Source: Atrichornis clamosus (lineage: Eukaryota; Chordata; Aves; Passeriformes; Menuridae). From it: DNA of 64,000 nucleotides. The notes beneath the pieces are model-generated. The model was not told the DNA's origin, did no database searches, and saw only the letters and a list, made by a program, of their open reading frames with translations. The position numbers were made by a program, and so were the translations under genes. Positions 50,073 through 63,800 of the stretch are shown here, piece by piece (position 1 is the stretch's first letter; each line of letters opens with the position of its first letter). Location of the stretch: the NCBI GenBank assembly GCA_013400975.1, contig WBMZ01011880.1:1-64000 (forward strand). Reading direction: 5' to 3'.

Positions 50073-50606
50073 CAGTGAAGTCCTCTTCTTGCCCCTGCTT
50101 CATCTTGGGTTTACCCACATGCCCACAGTCCATTGGGACTGTCTAGCGCGGGCTTGTCCACGACCAGCATCCTTTAGGGAAGTAGCTGCTCCAGAATGAT
50201 AAATCCATAGGCCGCTGTCCCTTCAGGGGAGTACGTGCTCTAGCATAGACTACTCCGTGGCCATGTCTGTTTCTGGTTGTACCTGCTTTGGCATGAACTT
50301 AGCCACAGTCACTGTCCTGCCAACTTGAGTTCCAGCCTGTCCAGCACAGCAATGTCAGCAGTGCCCTGGCCATCTGCCAGCCCATTCCTGTAATCAGTAA
50401 GTTCCCAGGCAGAGCAGAATAGGATGATAAGGAGAACAGGAAACAGCAGAAGCAAAAAGCAGCCACTAACGAGCACTAGTTACTAATCTATATCAGGGTA
50501 AGCAAGGCCCATGGCAAGCACAGGAGACTGACAATTAATAGCTAAACAGATATAAATTTGGTATAGCATACTCTGATCAAATCTGTTGTTACCTCTAACC
50601 CCTCAT

Positions 50607-50624
50607 GCCTCACACTGAGTGCCA
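50607..50624 (-). other. Primer-binding site of the deleted ERV
   Basis: The minus strand reads TGGCACTCAGTGTGAGGC, 8 nt after the 5' LTR, the same spacing as in the larger ERV. It is a decayed tRNA-Lys type site. Confidence 0.65.
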
Positions 50625-50632
50625 GAAGGGAT

Positions 50633-51231
50633 TGTTACAGGTTAATCCTGGTGGGCAGATCAGCTCCATGCAGCCGCTCTCTTACTTCCCTTGAGTGGGA
50701 CGAGGGAGAACAACCAGAAGGATAAAAGTACAAAAACTTGAGGGTCGAGATAAAGACAGTTTAAAATGGAAAGCAAAAGCCACACATGCAAGTAAAGCCA
50801 AACAAATAATTGATTCAGTACTTCCCACGAGCAGACAGGTGTTCAGCCATCCCCAGGAAAGCAGTGCTCCATCACACTTAACAGTGACTTGTGAAGACAA
50901 ACACCATCACTCTGAACACTCTGCTGCCCTCCTTCCTTCTTCCCCCAACTTTATATGCTGAGCATGTTGCCATATGGTGTGGGATATCCCTTAGCTCAGC
51001 TGGGGTCAGCTGTCCCATCTGTGTCCCCTCCCAGCTTCTTACCCATCCCCATCCTTGTTGCTGGCAGGGTGGTATGAGAAACTGAAAAGTCCTTGATGTT
51101 GTGTGAGCACTGCTCAGCAATAGCTGAAGTAGCACTGTGTTACCCATGCTGTTTTGGTCACAAAGCCAAAACATAGCACTAAACAAGCTACTATGGAGAA
51201 AAGTAGCTCCATCCAAGTCAAAACTGGTTCA
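50633..51231 (-). repeat. 5' LTR of the deleted ERVL-like element
   Basis: 599 bp, TG..CA bounded, followed by the target duplication GCTTT. Diverged partner of 48879-49438. Confidence 0.85.
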
Positions 51232-53886
51232 GCTTTTTATGCTTCAGTCGTATCTTTATAGCTGTGTGCCACTGGGCAGAAGTCAGGAAATAGGAGAGTT
51301 CCTTTTATCCCTGTCAACTTAGAGTCATTGTGCTCGGAAGAAAACTTACACCTTTTTATCAGGTTATTTCCTACAAAACTTACCCATTTATTTAAGACAA
51401 CTACTATTTTTGCTATATTTACAGGGAAAGAAGTTTCCTCCAAGGAATGGCAACAGGTCAGTCAGGATTTTATTGACAATTTTAGGGACATCTCTGATTT
51501 GCACAACTCCAGACTACCTGTTAATTGAGAATCCTTTCCTGACTCTCAGAAACTTGCAGGTGTCCTGCTACTGAAAATCAACTTGACATCAAATGGCTGT
51601 GTCATGTAGGAAAGGACTTCAAGGTCTCCAAACCTTAATTTATACATGACTAGCCAAAGGAAAGAAAATATGTTGGGAATGTGAAATAGAGGGAGAGATA
51701 AAACAGAACAAGATGATAGCAAGAATTGTTCTAGAGAGAGAGCTTCATGTAAAAATGAAAACACCTGGACTTCATTGCATTCTGGTTTATAGGGTTTTTT
51801 TAATCACCTAACTTCTGAAGGAAGTTGGGCTGTACCACAGTTGATGGCAATGACCCAAAGTAGATCTACAAGAAGTGGTTTTATAGTTTCCATTTATTTC
51901 AGAAATGATTCTGTAGACTACAGACCATCTAGTTCATATTATGCTATTTTTGACCTCAAAGGAAGTCAAAATAGTGGTCCAAATTCTGCAAAAAAATAAC
52001 CATAAGAATCATTCTCATATGAGTTTCTGTAAGGAAAGGTATGCAGTATGGAAATATAGCATATTCCTTCACAGAGCATACTGCAGGAGGTAATATTTGC
52101 TGCAGGAAGAGTGTTTCTTAATTAACTCAAGACTATACAGAATTAGGAAAACAAATGCAAATCTAGCACAAGGTCTCCAACTACCTGGCTTCTGGCCAGA
52201 AATCTCTTTAAACTAGCTTTCTTCTATTCTGGGCATCATTGCCTCTCTCCCTCCTAAAAGGAAGAAGGCCCTTTATTCAAGCACTGCTGAAATTTTGCTC
52301 TTCTTGTCTCCAGAAACAGCCAGGTGCCTCTTTTTTGTTTCAGTTTCTGTAAGGAAAGAAGGTAAACAGAGAATAACTGGCTAATGGTAGTGCGTGGTTC
52401 CTCAGGTGTGGTGTGGATGTCACCTTGGTAACATTTCAGCTTTTCTGCTTGTCATCTTGCAAATAATAATTTGAAATCCTCTCACATATCCCTGCATGTA
52501 ACTCAGTCTGTGGAAAAAATGTGAGTTATATTTTGATATCCAATTTTAGAATTTAGGGGATTTATGTATGAGAAAGTTTAAAAGCTATCAGGATCTCTCA
52601 AAATACTGCAGCCAGCACTAAACACACCGGGCTGCATTCTCTGCCAAAATCTTTCCCAGTAAATCCTAATGTGACTTGATAACTTAGCTACAGACCTTGG
52701 CTTGGAATAGAGCCCAAACTTTGAAAGACTGGAAGTTTCAGTTGGCAAAAATGTGAAGGTGCAGTGGTGAATTCATAGCAGACTGGGGTTTAGTTTTAAT
52801 TATAGTAAGGGAACTCAGCTCTCAAGAAAAAGCCCTTAAAAAGAGAAGCAACAAGAAAAGGTGAAGAAGGAGAAAAGAGATAAGTTACAGTTTATTCCCC
52901 TTTCTGTGACTGAAGCTGAGGCTTTCAGAGAAGGTTTATTTGGCTATCATCTCCTTCAGTCTCATTCAACACTGAAAGCACAATAAAGCAGGGTAATTTT
53001 CAGAAGTGAAATGGTTGATTTTTGTTTTAATTAAAGAAGGATGGTTCTTTACACATACTGCCCTATTTCTAGGTTAGTGCACAACATCAGTGTCTGTACC
53101 AGCATCAGATTTCTTAGCCAAGTCAGGCAGCTGATTTTCTATTCATAGTTTCACAGTGATCCTGTTCTCTCTTCATTAACGCAGCGTTTGGGGCTTTCAC
53201 ATGCAGTTTGTAAACAGAGAATCATTAATGCTTGCTTCACTCTTCACTTCAGTGACAACCTTCATCCTGAAAAAGAGTGTTCCTGAGAACATATTTCCAT
53301 TCATGCTGTTGCTGGAAAGTTATTTTAAACAAAGCAATTTTCTCTTTCCTAACTAACGAAGTTCCTCTGTCATGTCAGTCAGTTGTTATTCAGGATGATA
53401 CCCAAGACACAGGCTCCTCCACAAATACTCTTTACCATGCTCATCCTCTGGGTATCTTATTAGCAGAACACAAACTCACTCACCCCCCTTCTACTTTTTA
53501 GGCCATGTGATGAAATCAGGAGATCTCAGGGCTGCCAGTTTTTTCATGTTTCCTTTGACTGTTAATGTTAAAATAAAATAAAACTCCTCTCTCAAGAAGT
53601 ACAGTATTTACCTGAATAATTATAGGTGTATGGCAGAAAAGTTCTTTCTGAAAAAACCATGTCAGCTATAGCTTACATTATTTTGTAGGGCTTTGCAATT
53701 TCTAAATAATTAATTTATTCATTGTTATCATGTTTTTGCTATTCATTTGGGGTGAGGGTTTTACTCAGTGTTTAAACCCACTGTAGTTAAGCTACTCTCT
53801 CCTATGTCAATAAAAAAAGTACGTATCTTATTCATAGAATAAAGGAAGGGAATGGGGTATCCAGGCAGTTTTCAATGGAAGTGTGA

Positions 53887-53900
53887 TTTTTTTTTTTTTT
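53887..53900. repeat. T14 mononucleotide run
   Basis: Fourteen T followed by aatag. Simple sequence. Confidence 0.9.
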
Positions 53901-55220
53901 AATAGAAAGTCATATCCCATCTCCTGATTTCAGCTTCCCTATCAGACAAACAGGTCTCTTTGCATCTCTCAGTGTCAGCCGTTGTAAACATGGTTGCTCA
54001 CTTTGCATGTGCTCCGCAGGGATACTGTCTTTATAAAGACATACCTGGGTTGAGATGTAACAGATGGAAGGTGAGCAGTAAGCACCTTACTGTACTGATT
54101 ACCCTCTATGCTGCTGTGGTGGCAGCGGCGTTAGCTGATCTGCTCTTTAGTGAAGCCAAACATCACATCCAGAGGTAGGACTGAGCTGGGTCTCCCTTGC
54201 TTGACTGAGCATAACATGTGGCCAGACTTTCCAGATCTCCTGGTTCACTGAAACAGCATTCAGGGGGCAATCCAAATAGCATGAAAAAAAGAACATACAA
54301 GCTTCTTTGGCTGAGATGATAAATTCTTTTTGCATTTAGCAGATACTTTGTATATTCTCTTTGGAAACTATCAAATAAGTTTTTTCACTCTTATTTGTAC
54401 TTTGCTGGTTTTTGTAGATGCCAAGTGCCTTACTGTAGTCAAGAACATAAAATACTGCTGCAGTAATCTGTGACAATGCCTTTAGTCTGCTTGTTGTTGC
54501 CTATTTATGGTGCGGTAATGGTTTATTTCTTAGTCTAAACCCTAGGACTGTATTTTAATGAAGATTTAAGGCCATGATACAGCTGCTATTCAAACTGTGT
54601 AAGAGAGGCATGTTGGAATAGCTCAGGATTTACTGCTGAGCTGTCAGTCTTCAGGCTACCAAGTGTCTTTACCCTTTGGTGCAGTAGCTACGGTGGAAAC
54701 TGTACCCACTGCTGTGAAGCAGACACAGCGATTAATGAACCTGAGGCGCGCTAATCAAACATATGTTTTCTTGACACAATGATTGTGTTATATATCACAT
54801 CTGAATGTACAGGCCTTTATCTTTCCTTAATGATCTAGCAAGGGGGCTTTTTAAAATGTGGGTGTTTTTCATGCACTCCTTAGATTTGTTCCACAGGGGG
54901 TGGCCGTTACAAACATCTGACGGGCATGCAGTTAGCCAGCGCCCTGCTGAGATTAGTAAAATACTATATTTAGTAATCGCACTACATCAAGGAACTCCAG
55001 CATTGCAGGAAACAGTTTGATTCAATGCTTTTTTTCTGATTTGTTTTTTAAATTTTTTAAAAATTGTATGCCTTATTATTTCATCTAGGACAATTTTTTT
55101 TCCCACTTGGACTTGGTTTTTGTGTCTACTTTTCAACTTTTTGTAAAAGACTTTGTTCATACGATGGGATTTTTTCCTCCAATTTTTTTGGTTTTACTGT
55201 TTTCTTGTTCTACTCTCACC

Positions 55221-55235
55221 AAAAAAAAAAAAAAA
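55221..55235. repeat. A15 mononucleotide run
   Basis: Fifteen A between tctcacc and ggaattg. Simple sequence, no recognisable retrocopy upstream. Confidence 0.9.
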
Positions 55236-57629
55236 GGAATTGTAAGACAGGTAGTAAGAATGAAAAGCAGTATTTGGAATCTCTGTCATGCTGCTCTGTG
55301 TTTGAAGAAACAGATCTATTATTTGTTAGGAAAGCTTTATGAATAATACAGGGATTCACTCTTTAAAGTACTAGTATACTATACGGTGAAAGCTCCTAAA
55401 ATTTGCTTTGAGAAAATGGCTGAAATGAGCAAGTATATCAAATTTATTTTTGTGCCAGAAGTATTTCTTCACCAATAAATAAGCTTGAAACAGACTTGGA
55501 GCTCAAACAGGATTGTTTCTTTTTTTCTTGAATAGTTGACATGACTAATGGTAGATGAACAACATAAAGTGAAAGATAAAAGACCCATATGGAAAAGACA
55601 GCTTTTCACCAAGATGCTAAAGGAAGGAAACTGTTTCATGAGACTCTTATCCAAGTCAAAATTACTCTTTTAACATCTGATTTCTGAGCTCATTCTGGTT
55701 TTCTTATTGCTGTAAATCCAGAGCGGCCTATGTAAAATCTTGGAACCTCTTCTGTAAACTCAGGACCAAATTGGGTGCTCTCCCTTTAAGGGGCAGATTT
55801 AAAGGAATACCATCCTTTGTTCTAACAAAATAGTCCAGTCTTGTCAATCCAGAAGATTTGTGCATTGCTGAACATAATGGCATTTTATTACCTAGTTTAT
55901 TTCTGTCTAGCATTCTAAGACTCCTGCTGATGCTTTGACTCAGAGTAGTTTTCAGTTTGGAAACTTGAACTCCAGTGTCACAGATGACTTCTTTCTTTTG
56001 GCAATTTGTATTACTTTTTAAAATTATTAAATATTCAAGAAAGAAAGTGTTTGTCCTGACAGAAATTGTGTTTCAAACTGTGAACATCTAAGCAGCAGTG
56101 TGTGAAAATAGTAACCTTTTTTTTGCTCCCCTCAGACTCTTGTTAGTGCAGTTAGCTCATTTCTACAGTAGTTTGGTATATTATAGTCAAGCTTAATGAT
56201 TAAGTAGTAGCACAACAGGTCTTTCACCTTCCTCAGCTATGACTCAGTAAACCCTATCTCTTGTTCATGGAAAAGGATGGATGTTCAAATTCAGAAGTGC
56301 ACGCTGAAGGCCAGCAGTCTATGCTGCTCTTCAAGTTAGGGACATTGTATTTACAGCATAATTTATGCAGTTTAACTACGGCCATTATCTGCAATTGCAT
56401 ATTGATCCATTTTTTTAAAGCAGCTTATTGCAAGAGAAATCCTGCAATATTTTTTGCAGTTTCTATCAGAACATTTGCAAGTGGAGAAGGGTATTATAGT
56501 AAAAGCAGATTGAAGAGACATCTTTTTATAAATATGAAAGAAATGGGAAATTTCCTGCTTTTGGAGCAGCATTGTGATAGAAGTAACCTTAAATATAATT
56601 TCTTATACGGTTTTATACAGCGTAACTTAGTTTTTCCTGTACAAGGTAGCATATAAAGCTAAGAATTCTGGCTATGCCATTCCACATTCAGTTGTAACAT
56701 TGTAAACATTCATCTTATAGCTTCCTTTATGTGCAGCTATATATGCCCATCAAAGTATTTCCATCTCTTCAGTAATTTAAAATATTAAAAACAGGGGCCG
56801 AATTTCAACATAGTTGTCGAATGGTTTCCGACCTTCACATACATTTCTATATACATACTCCAGTGAATGGTACCCACCCATACTCATACGATGCAGCTTG
56901 TTCCTGACTGAAGCAAGCTGTGAAAAGAATATACACTTGCATTTTGTGTGAATATGGATCATGAAAGCATACATGGCATGTGCTTGTGGAATAATCTGCT
57001 TCTAGAATTTATTTCTTTATTTTGGTGCCCAGGATGCACGTTGTGTTTTACTCACGGAGATTTTGTGCCCTGCCCGCACAGCACCCTGGACTGCTGTGTT
57101 TGGGATTCTTGAGCTGGCTATACATGATTTATCTCAGGTGTATGTGGTTACCCAGGAGAAAAGCTGGCAGTGCTGTGTGCTTTTCCCAGTAAATGAGCAG
57201 GCTCATTTAGAGTTATTGCCGGGATCTTGTTGTGGTGACACTGCTTTGTGCTGTGTAGACAAACCTTGGAGGAGAATTAAGTGTAAATCACTCATAATAG
57301 TCTGAGGCTGGAGTCTTGCATTTTACTCAGAAACTTGCACAACCCTTACAACAGACATCTATATGCTGGCCATTGTTTTCTAACCAGATCCTAATGCTTT
57401 TCCCTCAAATCTCTGCTTATATGTTATCTAAATAAAACATTCTGAATTTTAATGAGTGAAATTTCATTGCTGCTTAATCCTTAAAATGCACTGAGCTAAT
57501 CTGTGAGTGTCTCTTAATTATAAAAAGTGAAGCCTGAAAATTAGGTCCTGGACATAGAGAGTATTTTCATAACTCCTTTGGTTTTACCTCCATAACATAT
57601 GGAGAGAGAAAATGACTAGTTGTGGTTAG

Positions 57630-57835
57630 GCCAGAGGCCTTAATGATGGTTTAAAGTCCCAGCAGTGCCATTCACCCTGGCCAGTGCCGAGTGAATTTGG
57701 ATGGGTCGTTTAAAGTCTGTCCACAAAGAGTCCCTACCTGCCTAACAGAGGTACGATGAGATGGGCTGTAGTTAAGCACTCCTAAGGCACCGAGGAACTT
57801 AGAAAAGTGTTATTTTTGTCGTCATGCATCTCAAT
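57630..57835 (+). mobile_element. MIR-like ancient SINE remnant
   Basis: Shows gaatttggatgggtcgttta and aaagtctgtcc, then ccctacctgcctaacagagg, atgagatggg and taagcac, in the order of the MIR consensus (ctttgggcaagtcactta .. cctacctcacagg .. gagat .. aagcactttg). Strongly decayed. Confidence 0.45.
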
Positions 57836-60800
57836 AATGGCTATGCAGTCACCATCAGAGCACCTGGCCAGCCTTCAGTCACCACTTCTTGATCACAGAT
57901 ACTGGTTCAAGCATTTGCTGTGCTCCTATGTTCTCCTGCCTTAAAGGATATGATATCCTTAAAAGAGTTTTATAGTCGTTCAAATTCCTCCCACACATAG
58001 TCATAATAGCATGGACATATAAACTGAAATATTTGCAACATGCTGCTGGCCAAAACCCAAGTATCTGCTGCTATTTGGGCAATTTGATAATTACTTGACT
58101 ACTATTATTTCTTTCTGCCCATTTTGAACGTTCTGCTCAGATAGGTAAATAAAAAATCCCAAACTATGGATCACAGATCAGACTTAAAGAGAAAAGGAAT
58201 AACATAGCTTGAAGAATGTAGCAACTGGACTGATAAATAACAAAACAGGGTTACTGGGAAATTGCACATATGCATGCCAAATGTAGAAGTCTGAATGTTT
58301 CTTCTGACTGCACAAATCTGTAGACTAGAGAGATTTGATGAAAGGACAAAGTTTTATTCTGTTCCCATTCAAAGTCCAGTCTTTGTTTTTTTTATATCAC
58401 TATTCATATCATTAATATAGAAAGTGTTGTGGTTCAACTGAAGAGCTTCAATAGAGCAAGAGATAATTAAAGGACTATTGTCTAAGAAATTGCAAAATAA
58501 TGTCCTTGATACATTGAGATGAGGCCAAAAGTGCATAATGAAATCCCTTTGGGAAAGTTAAGCCTAGAAAGATACCAAAATTCTGAATTCATTGCAATTT
58601 CAATGTGGGATTCTAAAGGGGGCGTGAGTCAAATCTACTATTGCAAATAGTAATGACATGTAGTACTAATAATTTTTCCTCTAGATATCTCCTGTTCTTT
58701 TGGCTTATTAGTCGTGCGTTTTTCCAGTGGACACTAGTGAATTGTATCCTTACTCATATTATTTACACTAAAAATAAGCCTACAAACATGCTATATGGTT
58801 CAGAAAGTGCCATTTTCCCATTTTTTCCATATGTGCCTTTCTTGATCACCAGATTTTGCCCCTTTTGTGATGTCATATTTGCATCCTCACCCTCTTGATC
58901 TTTGCTGCCCATTTCTCCACATCGCATTCCCACAACACATACTCTGCAGAGTATCTGTTTGTAACTAGTTGTGGAAGCTTGATAAGCCTTTGTCATAACA
59001 GTAGTCCCTGACATTTAAGGAACTTCAGTTTATATTTACCAGCCAAATTTCATACCTCCATACCTCTTTCAATTAATCAAAGTTAAACCATTGTATATGT
59101 AAAGGGGCCTCTTGTGGTTTCTAAGTAAGTAGTATGGCTTTTCTGGCAGACAGCCACAAGCAATTTAGTAGGCACATACTGTGGGGGTTGAGAGGAAGAG
59201 AGACAGGAATAATCCAGAAAGCTTTGAGAAGGACTGAATGAAATCAGTATTTCTATACACAGTACAAGACTTTTGCATTCTGTGTCTTACTTTTGGCCAC
59301 AGCAAAACTGTTTTGATGTATTGTCAGTAAAGTAATTTTGAAACATAGCACCAGCTTGGTTTTCCTCTCACTCAGACAGTTTTGCAATGGTTTTATTTCA
59401 GTTGAAGTATTCCCAATTTGCACCTGTGGCAGAGAAGAGTTAGGCATTGGGGATTTAATACATGCTGTACTACAATTGTCATACATTGTCATACATGTCA
59501 CTAAACCATTTCCATAGGAATAAACCTAATGTGCTTCCTAGTTGTCTTCAGAAATAATATGGTTTATTTTGTAGCCTAAATGTCAAGATGAGGCTTTACC
59601 ATGTACCTTTTGCCTGAGAGCTATACAGCTGTAAATAGATACTAACATAAAAGGTCTGTCTCCAGCAGAGCTGATCTCTCTTTCCAATTCTGACAGGGGT
59701 CACATAGTCAATGTAAATTATCACCATAAACTAAATTCCACCTCTCCTGTAGAACAAAGTGCTTGATCTGCCTGTCTAGAAGTCAGGAGCTACACAGAGA
59801 ACTCTAATATTTCAACAATTCAGCTTGAGTGACAACCTGTTCTTAATAATGAAACACTAGCAACATTTAATTTCATTTTGTCTCATCATATTAAAATCGG
59901 TCCTTTCTTTAGGGAATTTAAAAACCAACTGAAGGGAACTTGAAGACAAGGAAAATCATTCAAGCAGCGGCTCTATCTTCCTCTGTATTTCATGCAAGAT
60001 TTAGGTTCAACATGCACATCTTGATGCCAGTAGGGAATGAGTTACTCTTAGAAAAGAATAGTCTAGACATCTCAAGAAGAATGTGAATTCTCCATTTTGT
60101 CTGTCATTTTGATTTAATGAAATATATACCATAATAGCCATGAAAAGAGAGTTAGTGGATTTTATTAGAAATGAAATTACAACTGAAAAATTTATACTAT
60201 TATTGCCAAGTTTTTGGAGGTATAATGATTTACTTGGGTGTTTTATAACTAAATTGCAATATGCTGTTAAAAATGACATGTAGGTGGAAACTATAACTTG
60301 AAACTAGATTCTTATATAGATACAACATCTTGAATTCAGTTTGAAAGGTGTCAGAAACTGAAGAACACAGCACTTCAAAAATTATGCAAGAGACATATCA
60401 CAGAAAATTTGGCCCCAGTTCAGCATGTGACTATCTAGACTATTTTACACACTCCTTGTTTAATATTGAAGACGAATTCAATGTAAATGTCTGGAATTCT
60501 TCTTACAAACTTGTTGAAAAGGGACAGTATTTTAGCATGACTCCCTTGTACAAACCTGGTGTTTAGCAGATTACGTATGTTATTCTGTTATAGGTACACT
60601 ACAGTGATAGACAAAATGGCAAAGAGTGTATGACCTGTTTGACACTGTCTCCTGTGCAGATGACTTTCCAAGGTATCGGAAGCTCCATTGAAGCCAGCCA
60701 TGACCAGGTATAATACCTTCACCCCACACTCTTGTAATTTTTTTAATGTCTGGTAAGGCCAGAATGTCAGCATTAGTAAATTTTAAATTTCAACACATCT

Positions 60801-63800
60801 TGTGCTTTTCATATGGCATGTTCTTGTCACTGGGATTTGCCTATCTTGCCCTAATAAAATCCTGATTAGATCTATAGAGTGACATGAAAAGGAGACAAAA
60901 CTATATGGCCTTTTACTTATTTTTAAGACATTTTAGGAAAGCCTGAAGAGCTCACTTTGATTTTATAGTCAGATGTAAGGTTTCTGCAAAGATTTTATTT
61001 GCTTTTATGTATGTATATATCAGGTCTTGTCTAGAAGATTATGAGTAGTTGGAAAAGCAGAGAGATGAAGCCATCATCTCTAGCCTTCATCCATCACAAG
61101 AAACTGGCATTCGAGAGGGGAAAGGCATTTTTAATTAGACTGTGTAAAACTCCCGTTTTGTTTGGCTGTTGCTAAAACATTTAATTCAAGCTTCTAGCAA
61201 AAAGCCAGAAGAAAAAAAAAAAGGCTTACTGTTAATCATTCATCACCCTGCTGCTTCAGATTGGAACTGAGACTTCCATTCTTGTTGTCTTGTCCTCCAA
61301 CACTCATATATATAAAAGCAAGACAATACTTTGATATTCTGAAAGCAAAGACTTTGATACTTTGAAAAGCAAAAAGGAAACAAGTAGAAGAAGACATTAA
61401 ACCCAACCTTGCACCTTTCATATCTTCTATAGGTTAGAAAAAATTGCCATGCTTACTTGCCTTTTCAGGTCATCTTTAAATTGCACTGTGTTCATTTTTG
61501 CCATATATTTTATCTGACTCTATGCAAGATTCGCTAAGATAAAAAAGGAAAATCACTGTAAGAATTAGCAGAATTAGTTACTTTTGGGGGAAAGTTTCAG
61601 ACTCTCTTAGCCATGTTTTTATTGAAGGTTCCTAAGTTAGTTGTTAACATAAACTAAGCCCATTAGTTATTTACATGGTAACATGAGGATACTTCCTGCC
61701 CTTAAGTGTTTGGTATTTTGCAGTAATGGAGAGCTGTGGTAAGTCAGACCCTACTTTGACATTCAATTCTCATTTCATCCAGCAACATGTTTATGCTGCT
61801 CTAAAGCTGCTCCATTTTTCTTTCGGTACAGATAGGCTTTTAAAATATAGTTATAACACAAGTACGGTATTTAGACATTTCAATGCATTTAAGGTGGTCC
61901 CTGTCAATTTGGTAACAACTACATTCTGGGCTACCAGCCAGCTTGGCCTTTGTCTTAGCATTTATTTAGGCTAGAGTATGATATGTAAACAGAAGAAAGA
62001 CTCTGTAAGCAAAAAGCACATTTAAGCCATCTGAATAATTATATATTTAGGACTTTTAAATGAAAAAAGTTGTACTGAGCCTGCAAAGTCAAGATCCCAG
62101 AAATTAGGAAATTCCAGATTATGTGCAGCATTAGTTTGATCCCAAATGTATCCATTCAGTGCTCCAAACAGAGCAGTCTTCCGGGAAGAAAAAAAATTGC
62201 ATAAAACCACACACCATGTTGTATCACATAGGTGATAGCATGTTCACAAATAAGTAGAATTGAATTTAGTTGAGCCATTATGTAGCTAGAATTTCCTTAT
62301 CTTGCTTTAATTTGAAGTTTAAAAAAAATATTCATAATTGGTTTTAGTTGTGTAATTTTCTACAGGATTCTTAAAATGGAAAGAAAAATGTTTTGTTATT
62401 GATTGATGGGGTGGTCGTTGTGTTACTGAACCCACATCACTTGTGCAAAGATTTAATCTGAGCTGAGAGCAAAAGAAAAGAATCATCTGAAAGCTAAATG
62501 CCAACCAGTGGCTCAAAAAATAGATCCACACACTGGACAGGATGCACAAATTTCAGCTCATGTCTTTCCTAATTGCCGAAAGAATTTCATTTTCTGGGGA
62601 AGAGGGATGCTACTGACTGGGTATGTTTGATAAGAGGGTAGCACAACTGGATTAAAGCATCATTTTCCATCACCTGAATAAACAGAGAAAAATAAATCAC
62701 TAGCAAATCAAGTGTTCTTCAGGCACTGGAATTAATAAATTAATGACAAAATTAGAGCTACTAACAGCCTAACTAAAAGAAAATTCCCCTTTTCTTTCTC
62801 GTTTCTGTATAATTGGGGTATTTTCCCTTGTTTCCTACAATTTCTCTCACAGTAGATTTATCTGTTACAGTTATTATTCTTTTAAAAATAGGAGAAAAAC
62901 TGCTGTACCTTTGTTAAACTGAGTTTCTCACGTTTTAAAATTTCTCATTAAATAAGTGCAAGATCACTGTACACTATAAAATTTAAATTTTAGAAATTCT
63001 TCTTTAAATTATGTAATCTGCTACTTTTAAATCGTCTCAGTTGTATTGTATGGTTATTAGGATGGGTTATTTCACTTGCAAGCCTGTGATTTCAATGGAG
63101 GAATGGTGATTTATCTTAGCAGTGAGGCCTGGCATAGTTTGACTTCAGGAACTGTCGGATAATTTTTCTTACATTCATTCTCAAATATTGATTCTATAAT
63201 TTCTAGAGCGTTTTTTTTTGTGGAAAACTTTCTGAATGAGACTCTGGGATATTTTGGGAGAAGAGGGGTGAAATGTGTTGTGTGAGAGTATCTAATAAAA
63301 AAACTATATACCAGATTTGTTACTACATTGTGGCAAAAGAACCACAGTGCAGTGGTACGTAGTAGCTGATCACATACCTTGGTTTTAAAAAAAAGAAATA
63401 GAAATGAAAAAGGAAAAAAGAAACCCAGGTTTCCAATGGCATCTCCAGCACTATGGAATACCTTGTAGATTGGACGTCTCTTTTGTAACGTATCTCCCCA
63501 CTCATGTCCAGTGGGAGATTTGTTACCCAGCAGATACCGAAGTGGTTTCAATCCTACATTAGTATATTATCTGGCTTTTTCAAATATGTCAAGACTTGAC
63601 ACTGCAGTTTTTCAAGTCCCCTGCTCTTTTCCTGTACTCTGTAGGGAGTTTTCATTCTTTAGATTGGTTCAACTTGTGATTTTAATGAGTTCAAATATTT
63701 TCCCCACATACTTCATCTGAGCAATTTCAGATTAATATAAACATATCATACTGGTACACTAATTAGTGTGTATTTCAATTGCCTGATTGACAAGGCATAT

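Larger units (their letters stand above)
48879..51231 (-). mobile_element. Deleted ERVL-like element, antisense to STAU2
   Basis: Paired LTRs (48879-49438 and 50633-51231) enclose only about 1.2 kb. There is a perfect 5-bp target duplication GCTTT (48874-48878 and 51232-51236). A Lys-type primer-binding site lies at 50607-50624, and the purine tract on the minus strand (49439-49455) closely resembles that of the 7.1-kb ERV. The internal part has no recognisable gag or pol, so it is either a large internal deletion or a non-autonomous derivative. The inner edge shares ctgagtccatttagtccatg (49598-49620) with the larger ERV (around 37752-37772), so the two belong to related families. Confidence 0.85.

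Noticed and set aside
56261..56656. 131-residue open frame on the plus strand
   Set aside because: No domain recognised, no continuity with STAU2, AT-rich composition like the surrounding intron.
63111..63551. 146-residue open frame on the minus strand
   Set aside because: No recognisable family; includes a low-complexity Phe-rich stretch from an A/T-rich run. Not supported without transcript or homology evidence.
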